Positions 25,839-34,206 of a stretch of 64,000 bases of DNA are shown one piece after another. Origin of the DNA: Sideroxydans sp. CL21 (GTDB taxonomy: Bacteria; Pseudomonadota; Gammaproteobacteria; Burkholderiales; Gallionellaceae); NCBI RefSeq assembly GCF_902459525.1, contig NZ_LR699166.1:3484501-3548500 (forward strand), written 5' to 3'. Both the position numbers and the translations under genes were made by a program. Under the pieces are notes generated by a model. The model was not told the DNA's origin and did no database searches. It saw nothing but the letters and a program-made list of their open reading frames with translations. Position 1 is the stretch's first letter, and the number at the start of each line of letters is the position of its first letter.

Positions 25839-26023
25839 TTCAAGTCACAGTCGAAGCAAGGCCAAGGCGGCAAGGTTGAGGCGACGAAGACATAACCAGC
25901 CACTTGCCGCGTATTTTGCGGCTTAGTGGATTGGCTAGTAGTTCCATCAGTACAGACAGTACGGCAAGGAGCCGAAGACCGCAGCCAACGCGGGGATCGC
26001 GATGAATGTGACTTGAAATTCAT
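25834..26023. mobile_element. 180-bp MITE-like insertion between two operon genes
   Basis: The element (25839-26018) has inverted ends TTCAAGTCACA and TGTGACTTGAA and is flanked by a 5-bp target duplication (TTCAT at 25834-25838 and 26019-26023). It contains no gene. It sits exactly between the stop of the ABC ATPase gene and the start of the thioesterase gene. Removing the element and one target copy restores GAATGAACC, in which the ATPase TGA overlaps the thioesterase ATG. It carries copy 2 of the small stem-loop element inside it. Confidence 0.8.
25892..25948. repeat. 57-nt stem-loop element, copy 2 (inside the MITE)
   Basis: Starts ATAACCAGCCACTTGCCGCG and ends GGCTAGTAGTTCCATC, followed by AG. 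The basal stem CCACT/AGTGG and apical stem GCCGC/GCGGC pair perfectly. The outer parts are identical to copy 1, while the apical stem has changed on both sides. Confidence 0.75.
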
Positions 26024-26934
26024 TCGCGCATCTCCCTGCCGGTCAGTTTCAGGAACACGTCTTCCAGATTCGCCGGCCGGTGAAGATAGCGCAACGCGCT
26101 TTGACCCTGCAGATGGGCAACCAGGGGCTGCGCATCTTTCACGTAGCAGAATACCGACTCGCCGCTGACTTCGAAGCGTTGCGAATATCTGGCGGCGTGT
26201 TCGCCCGCCCACAGGCCCGAAGTCTCGCCGAACACTTCCACCACTTGCGGCTCGATGTTTTGCTCGATCAATTCGCGCGGTGATCCCTGGCTGATCAGTT
26301 TTCCGTTGTCCAACACCGCAAGGCGATGGCACAGGCGTTCAGCTTCATCCATGAAGTGTGTCGTGAGCAACAAGGTCTTGCCCTGCTGCGTGAGTTCGCG
26401 CAGCCGCTGCCAGATCAGGTGGCGCGCCTGCGGGTCGAGGCCGGTGGTCGGTTCGTCGAGGAAGATGACATCGGGGTCGTTGACCAGTGCACGCGCCAGC
26501 GTCAGGCGCCGTTTCATGCCGCCGGACAGCGTGGGCACTTTCGCATCGCGCTTGTGGGTGAGGCTCGCGAATTCCAGCAGAGACGGGATGCGCGCCTCGA
26601 TCTCGCTGTCCTGCATCCCGAAGTAACGGCCGTAGACCAGCAGGTTTTCCGCCACGGTGAAATCGGGGTCGAGGTTGTCCATCTGCGGCACCACGCCAAC
26701 GCGTATACGCGCCTCGCGCGCGGCCTGCGGCACGGGCAGGTCGAGCAGCATCGCCGTGCCCGCATCCGGCGTGATCAGCCCAAGCAGCATGCGCAAGGTC
26801 GTGGTCTTGCCCGCACCGTTGGGGCCGAGCAGGCCGAAGCATTCGCCTTTGTGGATAGACAGGTCTAGCCCGTCCACCACGCGCTGTCCGCCATAGGATT
26901 TTTGCAGGCCGCTCGCACGAATAACGACGTTCAT
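26020..26934 (-). CDS. ABC transporter ATP-binding protein (NodI-like)
   Basis: A 304-residue ATPase subunit. The Walker A ([16 protein letters not shown]), Q-loop region, signature motif ([14 protein letters not shown]), Walker B ([14 protein letters not shown]) and H-loop ([10 protein letters not shown]) are all intact. The C-terminal 80 residues are a DUF4162-like regulatory extension. It pairs with the permease at 24589-25374. Its start overlaps the hydrolase stop by 4 nt; its end now abuts the MITE. Confidence 0.92.
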   Translation of the reverse strand: MNVVIRASGLQKSYGGQRVVDGLDLSIHKGECFGLLGPNGAGKTTTLRMLLGLITPDAGTAMLLDLPVPQAAREARIRVGVVPQMDNLDPDFTVAENLLVYGRYFGMQDSEIEARIPSLLEFASLTHKRDAKVPTLSGGMKRRLTLARALVNDPDVIFLDEPTTGLDPQARHLIWQRLRELTQQGKTLLLTTHFMDEAERLCHRLAVLDNGKLISQGSPRELIEQNIEPQVVEVFGETSGLWAGEHAARYSQRFEVSGESVFCYVKDAQPLVAHLQGQSALRYLHRPANLEDVFLKLTGREMRE

Positions 26935-27551
26935 ATCTCAAATCCGGTGAAATGTTGCCTGACGATATCGCGCAATTGTGTCAGTCGTCCGTGAAAGAAA
27001 TGCCCGGCCTGCGGCAGTACGACGATGGGTAAATGCTGCGGGCGCGCCCAATCAAGTGCATCTGCCAGCGGCACCACGTCATCATGCTCGCCGTGTATGA
27101 CCAGTGTATCCGGCGCAACGGCCGGCATGGCAAAACGCCCGACAGCGGGCGCGGCCAAGATGAGATGCTGCGGGTGCACCAGCAATGCAGTGCGCGCGGC
27201 GACATAGCCGCCGAAAGAGAATCCGGAGAGGATCAGGGGCAGTTCTTCGCCGAACTGTTCCTGCGCAAAGCGCACGATGGCGAGCATGTCCTGTTCTTCG
27301 CCGTCGCCGCCCGTGAATTCGCCCTCGCTTGCGCCCACGCCGCGAAAATTGAAACGCAGCGTGACGCAGCCGAGTTCGGCGAAAGTCTTGGCCAGCATCA
27401 CCGCCACCTTGTTCTCCATGGTGCCGCCCATGGTTGGCAAGGGATGTGCCACCACGGCGATGCCGCAGGCTATTTCATCGGGCGTGTGCACGACACCCTC
27501 GATCAACCCCGCCGGACCGGCGGTCGAAAATTTTTCCAGTACGGTCGCCAT
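26931..27551 (-). CDS. Alpha/beta hydrolase of the KANL3/Tex30-like type
   Basis: A 206-residue small alpha/beta hydrolase. Motifs: [17 protein letters not shown] (oxyanion region), [15 protein letters not shown], nucleophile elbow [12 protein letters not shown] (Ser), acid [11 protein letters not shown] and base AGHFFHGR (His). The start ATG at 27551 overlaps the stop of the ferredoxin gene by 1 nt, so the upstream open frame to 27695 is not used. Substrate unknown. Confidence 0.88.
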   Translation of the reverse strand: MATVLEKFSTAGPAGLIEGVVHTPDEIACGIAVVAHPLPTMGGTMENKVAVMLAKTFAELGCVTLRFNFRGVGASEGEFTGGDGEEQDMLAIVRFAQEQFGEELPLILSGFSFGGYVAARTALLVHPQHLILAAPAVGRFAMPAVAPDTLVIHGEHDDVVPLADALDWARPQHLPIVVLPQAGHFFHGRLTQLRDIVRQHFTGFEI

Positions 27552-27862
27552 CAGATCTTCAGTCTCTCCACCACGCGCCCGTTTTTGAGGTGTTCCTCGA
27601 TGATCTCGTCCAGGTCGCTCTGGTCGACATAGGTGTACCAGACCGCCTCGGGATAGACCACCAGCACCGGGCCCAATTCGCAACGGCCCAGACAACCAGC
27701 CGAGTTGATGCGCATCGTTCTTTCGTCGGTGGAAAGTCCAAGCTGCTTGACCTTGTCTTTGACATAATCACGCGCTGCCTGCGCCTGGTGGTTGTTGCAG
27801 CAGTCTTCACCCGCCGGGCGCTGGTTCACGCAAAAGAACACGTGCTTGTCGTAATGACTCAT
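27551..27862 (-). CDS. Thioredoxin-like [2Fe-2S] ferredoxin
   Basis: A 103-residue thioredoxin-fold ferredoxin. The cluster ligands are visible: Cys in VFFCVNQ, the CC pair in AGEDCCNN, and the pair in INSAGCLGRCELGP. It resembles the stand-alone ferredoxin domains related to NuoE. The gene overlaps the VanZ gene by 4 nt upstream and the hydrolase by 1 nt downstream, so it belongs to the operon. It probably transfers electrons, but no partner is evident. Confidence 0.88.
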   Translation of the reverse strand: MSHYDKHVFFCVNQRPAGEDCCNNHQAQAARDYVKDKVKQLGLSTDERTMRINSAGCLGRCELGPVLVVYPEAVWYTYVDQSDLDEIIEEHLKNGRVVERLKI

Positions 27863-28950
27863 TTCTTTCCTTCTTCAAGATGGCGAGCAGACCGCACCCG
27901 CCAGAGATATCCGCCCAGCAGCAGCGGAAAAACAAGCGAAACGTTATGCGACAACCCATTGTAGTTGCGCAGGTGTCCGAAACGCCATTGATATAAGCGC
28001 ATCGCGGCTGAGGGCGTGCCGCTGTCCAGCACCCAATTTGCCAGCACCACGTAGCTCAGCGCCCCCAGCGCGGTCGCCCAGATGAGCCGCGATCGTGACA
28101 GCCACGAGATGCCGGTGATCAGAATCACACCGATCACGATGCCCAATATCGCTTCGCTGTTCAGCCACAGCAGCAGCGCCCAGGATTTGAGCAGCAGCGC
28201 AGCAGCGATGAATTTTGTGAGGGCAACCACGCCAAGCATGAGCGCCAGCCCGACAACCACATGCCGGCGTACCCGCAACAGTGTCAACAGCAGCGCCCCC
28301 ACCATCAGCAGATTCAATGCAACCGCCACGCTTTCCCATATGCTGAACGGCGCTTCCGGGATCGCGACGAACATCCGGTAAGCCGGCTCGGTGATGAACA
28401 CATTGCCCAGCATGGGCAAGGAAGGATTGATCTGCGCAAACATCCACAACATCACCAGCGCCAACCCGAAATCCACGCCGGTCCCCTGCCTGAACAGGCC
28501 GATGCGCCATTTCGTCACGCGCATGAACCAGGCACGGTTCGCGACGGATACCGCCAGCAATGCGCCCGCAAAAGCGCCGATGCCATTGGCCAGGATGTCC
28601 GCATTGGAACTGGTACGCATGGGCAAATACATCTGCAGATATTCCATCGTGACGGAAAGTCCGATCGCCAGCAGGGTTGCCCACAACACGCTGCGCACGT
28701 TGCCGAAACAAGTGAGCAAATTGAGTGCGAGCAAAAGACCAAAAGGAAGATAGGCCAGCAAATTGCTCAGCGCGTCGAAACCCGAGTAGGTCAGCATCAG
28801 GGGCGAAGTGAGGACTGCCCAGAACTCCAGCCCCTGCTCCTGCCAGCCCAGGAATGGCGACAGACTGGCATACACAATGAACGCGGCATACCCCGCCGCC
28901 AGATAGCGACGCAACAGACTGCGCGATTTAGCAGGTAATGAAGTGCTCAT
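27859..28950 (-). CDS. VanZ-family membrane protein
   Basis: A 363-residue polytopic membrane protein with about ten helices. The VanZ-like part is the first 150 residues: YSGFDALSNLLAYLPFGLLL, LSVTMEYLQMYLPMRTSSNA and DILANGIGAFAGAL carry the conserved Asn, Glu and Asp pattern. The rest is an additional hydrophobic region. First gene of the overlapping operon. Function of VanZ proteins outside teicoplanin resistance is unclear. Confidence 0.85.
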   Translation of the reverse strand: MSTSLPAKSRSLLRRYLAAGYAAFIVYASLSPFLGWQEQGLEFWAVLTSPLMLTYSGFDALSNLLAYLPFGLLLALNLLTCFGNVRSVLWATLLAIGLSVTMEYLQMYLPMRTSSNADILANGIGAFAGALLAVSVANRAWFMRVTKWRIGLFRQGTGVDFGLALVMLWMFAQINPSLPMLGNVFITEPAYRMFVAIPEAPFSIWESVAVALNLLMVGALLLTLLRVRRHVVVGLALMLGVVALTKFIAAALLLKSWALLLWLNSEAILGIVIGVILITGISWLSRSRLIWATALGALSYVVLANWVLDSGTPSAAMRLYQWRFGHLRNYNGLSHNVSLVFPLLLGGYLWRVRSARHLEEGKK

Positions 28951-29075
28951 ACGCAGAGCCGGAGGAAATCGCTCAAACTTTTAATGATTGACTCGGGAGT
29001 AAGGGTAAGAAACAATGCCCCGCTTTCGAAATTAGACCAATACAAATTGGCTTTTACTAGTACTTAGGAGGAATT

Positions 29076-29540
29076 ATGGCATACCTGCATTGGTCCAGTG
29101 ACCTGAATACCGGCATAGAGGTCATCGACAACCAGCATAAACGCATTGTGGATTACCTGAACGAACTAAACGATGCGAACGACAGGGCCGACAGGCAAGC
29201 AACGAATCACGTGCTGAACGAGCTGGTTGATTACACGCTCACTCATTTTGCATTCGAGGAAGAGTTGCAGGAAAGGGCTAACTATCCTTTCGTCAGGGCA
29301 CACAAGCGCGTACACGATATTTTCACCAAGCGCGTGGCTGAATTCCAGAAACGCGCGGCGGCCGGGGAAAATGTTGCGCCGGAGCTGCTTTCCATGCTGA
29401 AGATATGGCTGGTCAACCACATCAAGGGTGACGACGCGGACTATGCGGATAGCGTCAAGAAGATGTTGGGAGTCGAAGGCACAGAAAGCAGAGTAGCCGG
29501 AGGTTGGCTGGGCGTGGCGTTGAAGAAATTTTTCGGCTGA
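29076..29540 (+). CDS. Bacteriohemerythrin
   Basis: A 154-residue diiron oxygen-binding protein. All seven metal ligands are in place: His21, His57, Glu61, His76, His80, His115 and Asp120. Members store or sense oxygen, useful in microaerobic iron- or sulfur-oxidising lifestyles. After the fold a 25-residue tail (RVAGGWLGVALKKFF) could be amphipathic. The ribosome binding site AGGAGG, 4-5 nt before the ATG, is very strong. Confidence 0.93.
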   Translation: MAYLHWSSDLNTGIEVIDNQHKRIVDYLNELNDANDRADRQATNHVLNELVDYTLTHFAFEEELQERANYPFVRAHKRVHDIFTKRVAEFQKRAAAGENVAPELLSMLKIWLVNHIKGDDADYADSVKKMLGVEGTESRVAGGWLGVALKKFFG

Positions 29541-29581
29541 TGCCCGGTTCCATTCGCTCCTTCCCGCAACCTCGACGGAAT

Positions 29582-29908
29582 TCAAATCTTCTTGCTCACA
29601 CCTGGTAAAGCAGCAGCTTTCTGCTGCTTCGCGATCGCTGCAGGAAGCCGCTTCGGTGCAGCGATGCGCAACTGCTTGTTGACGTTGTATACCCCGAACA
29701 CCACCGTGATCGCGCTCTCGGGTACTTGAAATTCGTCGGCAAGGAATGTCACCAGATGCGCCGTCGCCTTTCCGCGCACCGGATTCTCGGCGACGTGGAT
29801 CTCCAGTTGTTTGCCGATGACTTTGCCTATCTTGGTTTTTTTGGCGCGGGGGCGGCCGAGGATGTTGAGGACGAGGGTGTCGTTTTCCCACCAGCAGAAC
29901 GGTTCCAT
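29582..29908 (-). CDS. DUF167/YggU family protein
   Basis: A 108-residue member of UPF0235 (YggU-like). The family pattern is visible: LVLNILGRPRAKKTKIGKVI, LEIHVAENPVRGKATAHLVT, FLADEFQVPESAITVVFG. The C-terminus is extended by about 20 residues. Function of the family is unknown. It precedes the left arm of the DUF3800 repeat structure. Confidence 0.8.
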   Translation of the reverse strand: MEPFCWWENDTLVLNILGRPRAKKTKIGKVIGKQLEIHVAENPVRGKATAHLVTFLADEFQVPESAITVVFGVYNVNKQLRIAAPKRLPAAIAKQQKAAALPGVSKKI

Positions 29909-29923
29909 CTACTCTCCAAATTT

Positions 29924-30300
29924 AAAACCAAAACCGTCGGGGGTAGCCAGACAGCTAAAGCCGTTCGTGGTGAGCTTGTCGAACCATGAATGGCTGGGCG
30001 CATAGTTTGCCGGGGGTTGCCCGGCGGCAAGTCACTTTTCTCGTCTTGCCGAGAAAAGTAACCAAAAGAGGGCGACCCCGGTTTGCCGCCCTTCGGGTTC
30101 CCTCGATATTTCGCCAACAAGCGGGGCTGCGCAACTCGCCCTGGCGGGGCACAAACCCCGTGCCCCACTGCGGAGCTCGGACATAACCAGCGACTTGGCT
30201 GAAGTCTTTTTTCAGCCTAGTCGAATGGCTAGTTGTTTCATCAGTGCTCGCCTGAACCTCCGCTTGTTGGCGAAATATCGAGGCGGCGCACAGGGGGAAA
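29924..30300. repeat. Left arm of a long inverted repeat around the DUF3800 gene
   Basis: The sequence matches the reverse complement of about 31430-31665: starting AAAACCAAAACCGTCGGGGG, then from 30030 through the module bounded by a perfect 24-bp inverted repeat (30101-30124 and 30260-30283). Compared with the right arm it has two insertions: a REP unit plus spacer at about 29961-30029 and the 60-nt stem-loop at 30183-30242. The rest, to the DUF3800 stop at 30461, has a hairpin (GGGCTGCC, 30438-30457) and no gene. Confidence 0.8.
30183..30242. repeat. 60-nt stem-loop element, copy 3
   Basis: Starts ATAACCAGCGACTTGGCTGA and ends GGCTAGTTGTTTCATC, followed by AG. The basal stem is CGACT/AGTCG, where copies 1 and 2 have CCACT/AGTGG: both sides changed together. 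The apical stem GGCTGAA/TTCAGCC is also different but paired. The matching place in the right arm (near 31485) lacks these 60 bases precisely. Confidence 0.8.
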
Positions 30301-30460
30301 GCAAAACCTAAAACCACCGCGTGAGCACTTCGTGCCCACGCCAACATGCCTGCAGGCACATTGACTTAGGTGTCATTCTCCGTCAAGATACAACCGTTCG
30401 GTCGGCCTGCCTTTAGCGGTAGCCCCCGACCGTGCTTGGGCTGCCTTAGGGCAGCCCTTC

Positions 30461-31297
30461 TTATTTTCTTACTATGCCAAGTTGATCCTTAGGCGAAGCC
30501 TTGCGATAACACACCCCAGACAGGCGGTGCTCAAACATCTTATGTATTCCATACTTCTTAATATTTTGTGTTGCAGCAACCTCCCGCTTTAGTAGTGCAA
30601 AAGCTACACAATCGGCAAGTTGAAGAAAAAATGATTGGTGTGATTTCTTGAAAATTGGGTCTTCAATCACTCGTTCAATAGGAATGTTCTGAGTGGTCTT
30701 TCCGGCTTTCCATTCTCCGAATTGCGACGGGATTGGATTAAACACACTCATTTTCCGCATCACTTTTGTAATTTCTGACTCTCGACCCTCATCTGCAAAT
30801 ATAACTGCTCTTGGCCGATAACTATTTAACCGCAACTCTAATATATGCCGCTCTGCATAAGCTGTCGGCAACTTGGCCACAAGATCTCTACGAAGAGGAA
30901 TTTCCCTTTTCTCGAACTCCAGCATTGTTCGCTCAATTCTATTGGTAAGTCGATCCCACGCATCGAGCTGCGGATCACTTCGCCCCTTCACATCTAAGCA
31001 AACATTAATCAACATCGCATTTGGTAGCTGCGCCACCGAAGATAACAATTGATCGAAAATTCTTGATCTCTGATATTTTCCAATTAACTGCTCAGAAACT
31101 CTTCCTCTACCACTAACAAATTCATGGGCGTGAATTTCTTTTCTGAGAAAAATTCCAAAATCCTGTTTAAGTAAAGCACGGTGTTGACGAAGCCGACTAA
31201 AGCATTCATGCCAATCACCATGGCGAATACCAATGGCTGACAAACAAAATTTGTTGTCATCATATGATTCATCAACATAAAAAAGTCGAACCGTCAT
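30461..31297 (-). CDS. DUF3800 domain protein
   Basis: A 278-residue protein starting MTVRLFYVDESYDDNKF, where YVDES is the hallmark of DUF3800, a family with an RNase H-like fold. Later acidic motifs (RAVIFADEGRESEI, and SFFLQLADCVAF near residue 225) would complete the metal site. DUF3800 genes are common in accessory islands and near mobile or defence genes; nuclease activity is inferred from fold only. The gene is visibly richer in A+T than its surroundings and lies between long inverted repeats, so it was probably acquired. Confidence 0.85.
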   Translation of the reverse strand: MTVRLFYVDESYDDNKFCLSAIGIRHGDWHECFSRLRQHRALLKQDFGIFLRKEIHAHEFVSGRGRVSEQLIGKYQRSRIFDQLLSSVAQLPNAMLINVCLDVKGRSDPQLDAWDRLTNRIERTMLEFEKREIPLRRDLVAKLPTAYAERHILELRLNSYRPRAVIFADEGRESEITKVMRKMSVFNPIPSQFGEWKAGKTTQNIPIERVIEDPIFKKSHQSFFLQLADCVAFALLKREVAATQNIKKYGIHKMFEHRLSGVCYRKASPKDQLGIVRK

Positions 31298-31429
31298 AGC
31301 CCCCTCACACAGTTAATTGTTGCATCTCTGGCAATTTTCAAAATGAGCCACAATGTACCGGAGTCGAATTGTTTTGACTATGGTGGGCAACTAGTTGCCC
31401 ACCATTTGGTTTTGATCTTCGCTTTTTCT

Positions 31430-31712
31430 TCCCCTGTGCGCCGCCTCGATATTTCGCCAGCAAGCGGAGGTTTAGGCGAGCACTGTCTGAGCTCCGCAGT
31501 GGGGCACGTTTTGTGTGCCCGCCAGGGCGAGTTGCGCAGCCCCGCTTGTTGGCGAAATATCGAGGGAACCCGAAGGGCGGCAAACTGGGGGCGCCCTCTT
31601 TTGGTTACTTTTCTCGGCAAGACGAGAAAAGTGACTAGCTGTCGGGCTACCCCCGACGGTTTTGGTTTTGATGTTGGGTTACGCGATGAAACCGCTAACC
31701 CAACCTACGCTA
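31430..31712. repeat. Right arm of the inverted repeat, with REP-like end
   Basis: Reverse complement of the left arm. Its inner module (31444-31565) is bounded by the same 24-bp inverted repeat, with one mismatch on one side, and is 61 nt shorter than the left module. The outer part ends GGCTACCCCCGACGG followed by TTTTGGTTTTGATG. Next to it, 31673-31711 holds the common GTTGGGTTACGC...GCTAACCCAACC palindrome. No gene is present up to 31776. Confidence 0.75.
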
Positions 31713-31776
31713 CTGCGTGCGGCACTCAGGACGAACGGTCCTCTATGTAGCGCGTGGCGCGAACAACCTCAAATTC

Positions 31777-32136
31777 TCAATAGGACGGCACAAACCCCAA
31801 CAACACCAATCCCACCACCGCTGGCGCCGCCTGTATCCACAATATCCTGGCATTCGCCGTCATCGCCCCATACACCCCCGCCGTCGCCACGCACCCGAGA
31901 AAGAACCTCTGCACATGGATGTCCCCAGTAAACAATCCCCAGAACAACCCCGCTGCCAGAAACCCGTTATACAGCCCCTGGTTCGCCGCGAGTATCCGGG
32001 TTGCGGCAGCGAAGTTTTCGTCCATGTCGAAAGTCTTCAGGCCGGTTGGTCTTTCCCACAGGAACATCTCAAGTACAAGGATGTACACGTGGATGAGGGC
32101 GACGATGCCGACAACGATGTTGGCGGCGGCATGCAT
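31777..32136 (-). CDS. DUF1304 family membrane protein
   Basis: A 119-residue protein with four membrane helices. Family features: HVYILVLEMFLWERPTGLKT and ANQGLYNGFLAAGLFWGLF, plus AGVYGAMTANARILWIQAAP. DUF1304 proteins have no known function. It overlaps the stop of rlpA by 1 nt and is probably the last gene of the cell-shape operon. Confidence 0.85.
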   Translation of the reverse strand: MHAAANIVVGIVALIHVYILVLEMFLWERPTGLKTFDMDENFAAATRILAANQGLYNGFLAAGLFWGLFTGDIHVQRFFLGCVATAGVYGAMTANARILWIQAAPAVVGLVLLGFVPSY

Positions 32137-33095
32137 CAGTGCAGGCTCACGAAGGGTTTGAAGCCCAGTTTCGAAGCAAGCTTGCTTGCGGCATCGCGTG
32201 CTTCGCTCTCGTTCGCATAGGGGCCGAGGTGCACGCGGGTCAGTCCATTCTTTTCATACAGCTTCAGTTCCTTGCCGTTATCGCCCAGTTCTGCATTCAT
32301 TTTGGCAAGGAAACTTTCCGCACCCTGCGCCGATTTGAATGCGCCGAGTTGCAGGAAAATTTTTCCTTTCGAACTGCCTACCGTATCGACGGGAATGGCG
32401 GTTGCAACGGGTGCGATGGGTGCAACCGTGATCGGTTCTATATTCACTGCAGCCGTTTCGACCGGGTTTGTGACGGGAGCGTTGGCACCGGTGGCGATAC
32501 TCTCGACTTCGACTTCCGCGCTGCCTGTGTTGACGAAGCCCAGTTTGTAGGCGGCGGCATAGGAAAGATCCATGATGCGCTCGTGCAGGAACGGGCCGCG
32601 ATCATTGATGCGCACGATGACAGACTTGCCGTTTGCTACATTGGTGACGCGTGCATAGCTGGGGATGGGCAGCGTGGGATGGGCGGCAGTCATGCCGTAC
32701 ATGTCATATGTCTCGCCGATGGAGGTGCGCTGTCCGTTGAATTTCTTGCCGTACCAGGAAGCGATGCCTCGTTCCTTGTAGTTGCCGGTAGTTTGCAACG
32801 GTGTGTAGGTTTTGCCCAGCGCGGTGTAGGGACGGTTGGCGTAGCGATGCAGGGGCTCGGCCTTGGGTACCGCATCGGGGATGTTGTCGAGGTTCGGCGC
32901 ATCGGTGCCCGGACCGTCGCCGGGCAGGTATCCGCCGCCCGTTGCCGGGGGGGCGCTTGCCGATTTGCCGCTGGGGCCGGCGATCGCATCCACGATCGGT
33001 GCCGCACTTTGCTCCTTCTCTCCCGGTTTCGTGGTGGAACAGGCGGTCATTGCAAGCGCAGCCAGCAAAATCAACAGCAATTTTATTTGCATCAT
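32136..33095 (-). CDS. rlpA: RlpA, septal-ring lytic transglycosylase-like lipoprotein
   Basis: A 319-residue lipoprotein. The signal ends in ALAMTACS (lipobox). A double-psi beta-barrel domain follows at about residues 115-205 (GIASWYGKKFNGQRTSIGET, VIVRINDRGPFLHERIMDLS), with the catalytic acidic residues of RlpA. The C-terminal 70 residues are a SPOR domain that binds denuded glycan at the septum. The two adjacent ATGs follow GAGGGGA; the first is used. Last but one gene of the mre/mrd operon, 8 nt after rodA. Confidence 0.9.
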   Translation of the reverse strand: MMQIKLLLILLAALAMTACSTTKPGEKEQSAAPIVDAIAGPSGKSASAPPATGGGYLPGDGPGTDAPNLDNIPDAVPKAEPLHRYANRPYTALGKTYTPLQTTGNYKERGIASWYGKKFNGQRTSIGETYDMYGMTAAHPTLPIPSYARVTNVANGKSVIVRINDRGPFLHERIMDLSYAAAYKLGFVNTGSAEVEVESIATGANAPVTNPVETAAVNIEPITVAPIAPVATAIPVDTVGSSKGKIFLQLGAFKSAQGAESFLAKMNAELGDNGKELKLYEKNGLTRVHLGPYANESEARDAASKLASKLGFKPFVSLH

Positions 33096-33103
33096 CGTTC
33101 CCC

Positions 33104-34204
33104 TCAAGATTTAACGAGTTTTTTGTTTGTCTGGATGCCCATCAGGATACCAAAACCCAGCATCAGCGTAAGCATGGATGTGCCGCCGTAACTGATGAGC
33201 GGCAACGGCACGCCCACCACCGGCAGGATACCGCTCACCATGCCCATGTTGACGAAGGCATAGGTAAAGAAGGTGAGCGTGATGCTGCCCGCCATCAGGC
33301 GCGTGAAATAGGTGGAGGCGTTGGCGGTGATGATGAAGCCACGCCCGATGACGAAAACGTATAGTGACAGCAACAGCAGATTGCCAACCAGCCCGAATTC
33401 TTCCGACCAGACGGCGAAGATGAAGTCGGTAGTGCGTTCGGGCAGGAAGTCCAGGTGCGTCTGCGTACCGTTCAGGTATCCCTTGCCGAGGATGCCGCCG
33501 GACCCCACCGCGATCATGCCCTGAATGGTGTGATAGCCCTTGCCCAATGCGTCTTGCGAAGGATCGAACAGCATCATGATGCGATGGCGCTGGTAGTCGT
33601 GCAGCGCCGACCACAGAAACGGCGCGCTGGCCGCCGCCGCCAATGCGGAACCGATCATGATGCGCCAGGACAAGCCTGCGAGGAACAGTACATAAAATCC
33701 GCTCGCCCCGATCAGGATGGCAGTACCCAGGTCGGGCTGTTTCGCAATGAGCGCCACGGGCAACAGCAGCAGGATGGCCGCGACAAAATAATTCCTGAGC
33801 TTCAGGGTCGCTTCGTTCTTTTCGAAGTACCAGGCCATCATCAGCGGCACGGCGAGCTTCATCAATTCGGAAGGCTGGATCGTTGCCACGCCGATGTTGA
33901 GCCAGCGCGTGGCGCCGTGGCTGTTCACGCCGAGCGGTGTCATCACGAGCAACAGCAGGATCATGCCCAGCAGGTATATCGGAAAGGCTGCGCGCATCAG
34001 GTAGTGCAGAGGCATGTTGGCGACGACCCACATCGCGACGAAAGCCACCGCGATGTTGCCTAGCTGGGCCAGCACGCGCATCAGGTTGCCGTCGCTGGCG
34101 CTGTACAGCAGCACCAGGCTGACCAATGCGAATCCCCCGAGCGCGGCCAGCAGCACGGGGTCAAGATTCATCATCAATCGTTGCTTGAGTTGTCTCGCGT
34201 TCAT
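33104..34204 (-). CDS. rodA: RodA, SEDS peptidoglycan glycosyltransferase
   Basis: A 366-residue SEDS-family protein with ten membrane helices that polymerises lipid II during elongation. Typical segments: LMMAWYFEKNEATLKLRNYF, KQPDLGTAILIGASGFYVLF with the catalytic Asp-loop region, GYLNGTQTHLDFLPERTTDF, and GVPLPLISYGGTSMLTLMLG. It lies 2 nt downstream of mrdA, its transpeptidase partner. Confidence 0.95.
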   Translation of the reverse strand: MNARQLKQRLMMNLDPVLLAALGGFALVSLVLLYSASDGNLMRVLAQLGNIAVAFVAMWVVANMPLHYLMRAAFPIYLLGMILLLLVMTPLGVNSHGATRWLNIGVATIQPSELMKLAVPLMMAWYFEKNEATLKLRNYFVAAILLLLPVALIAKQPDLGTAILIGASGFYVLFLAGLSWRIMIGSALAAAASAPFLWSALHDYQRHRIMMLFDPSQDALGKGYHTIQGMIAVGSGGILGKGYLNGTQTHLDFLPERTTDFIFAVWSEEFGLVGNLLLLSLYVFVIGRGFIITANASTYFTRLMAGSITLTFFTYAFVNMGMVSGILPVVGVPLPLISYGGTSMLTLMLGFGILMGIQTNKKLVKS

Positions 34205-34206
34205 GC

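Noticed and set aside
30428-30460. Hairpin GGGCTGCC/GGCAGCCC as terminator of the DUF3800 gene
   Set aside because: On the gene strand no T-run follows; kept only as part of the repeat arm.
31343-31750. 135-codon plus frame across the right repeat arm
   Set aside because: It lies entirely in palindromic repeats; the matching left arm gives unrelated broken frames.
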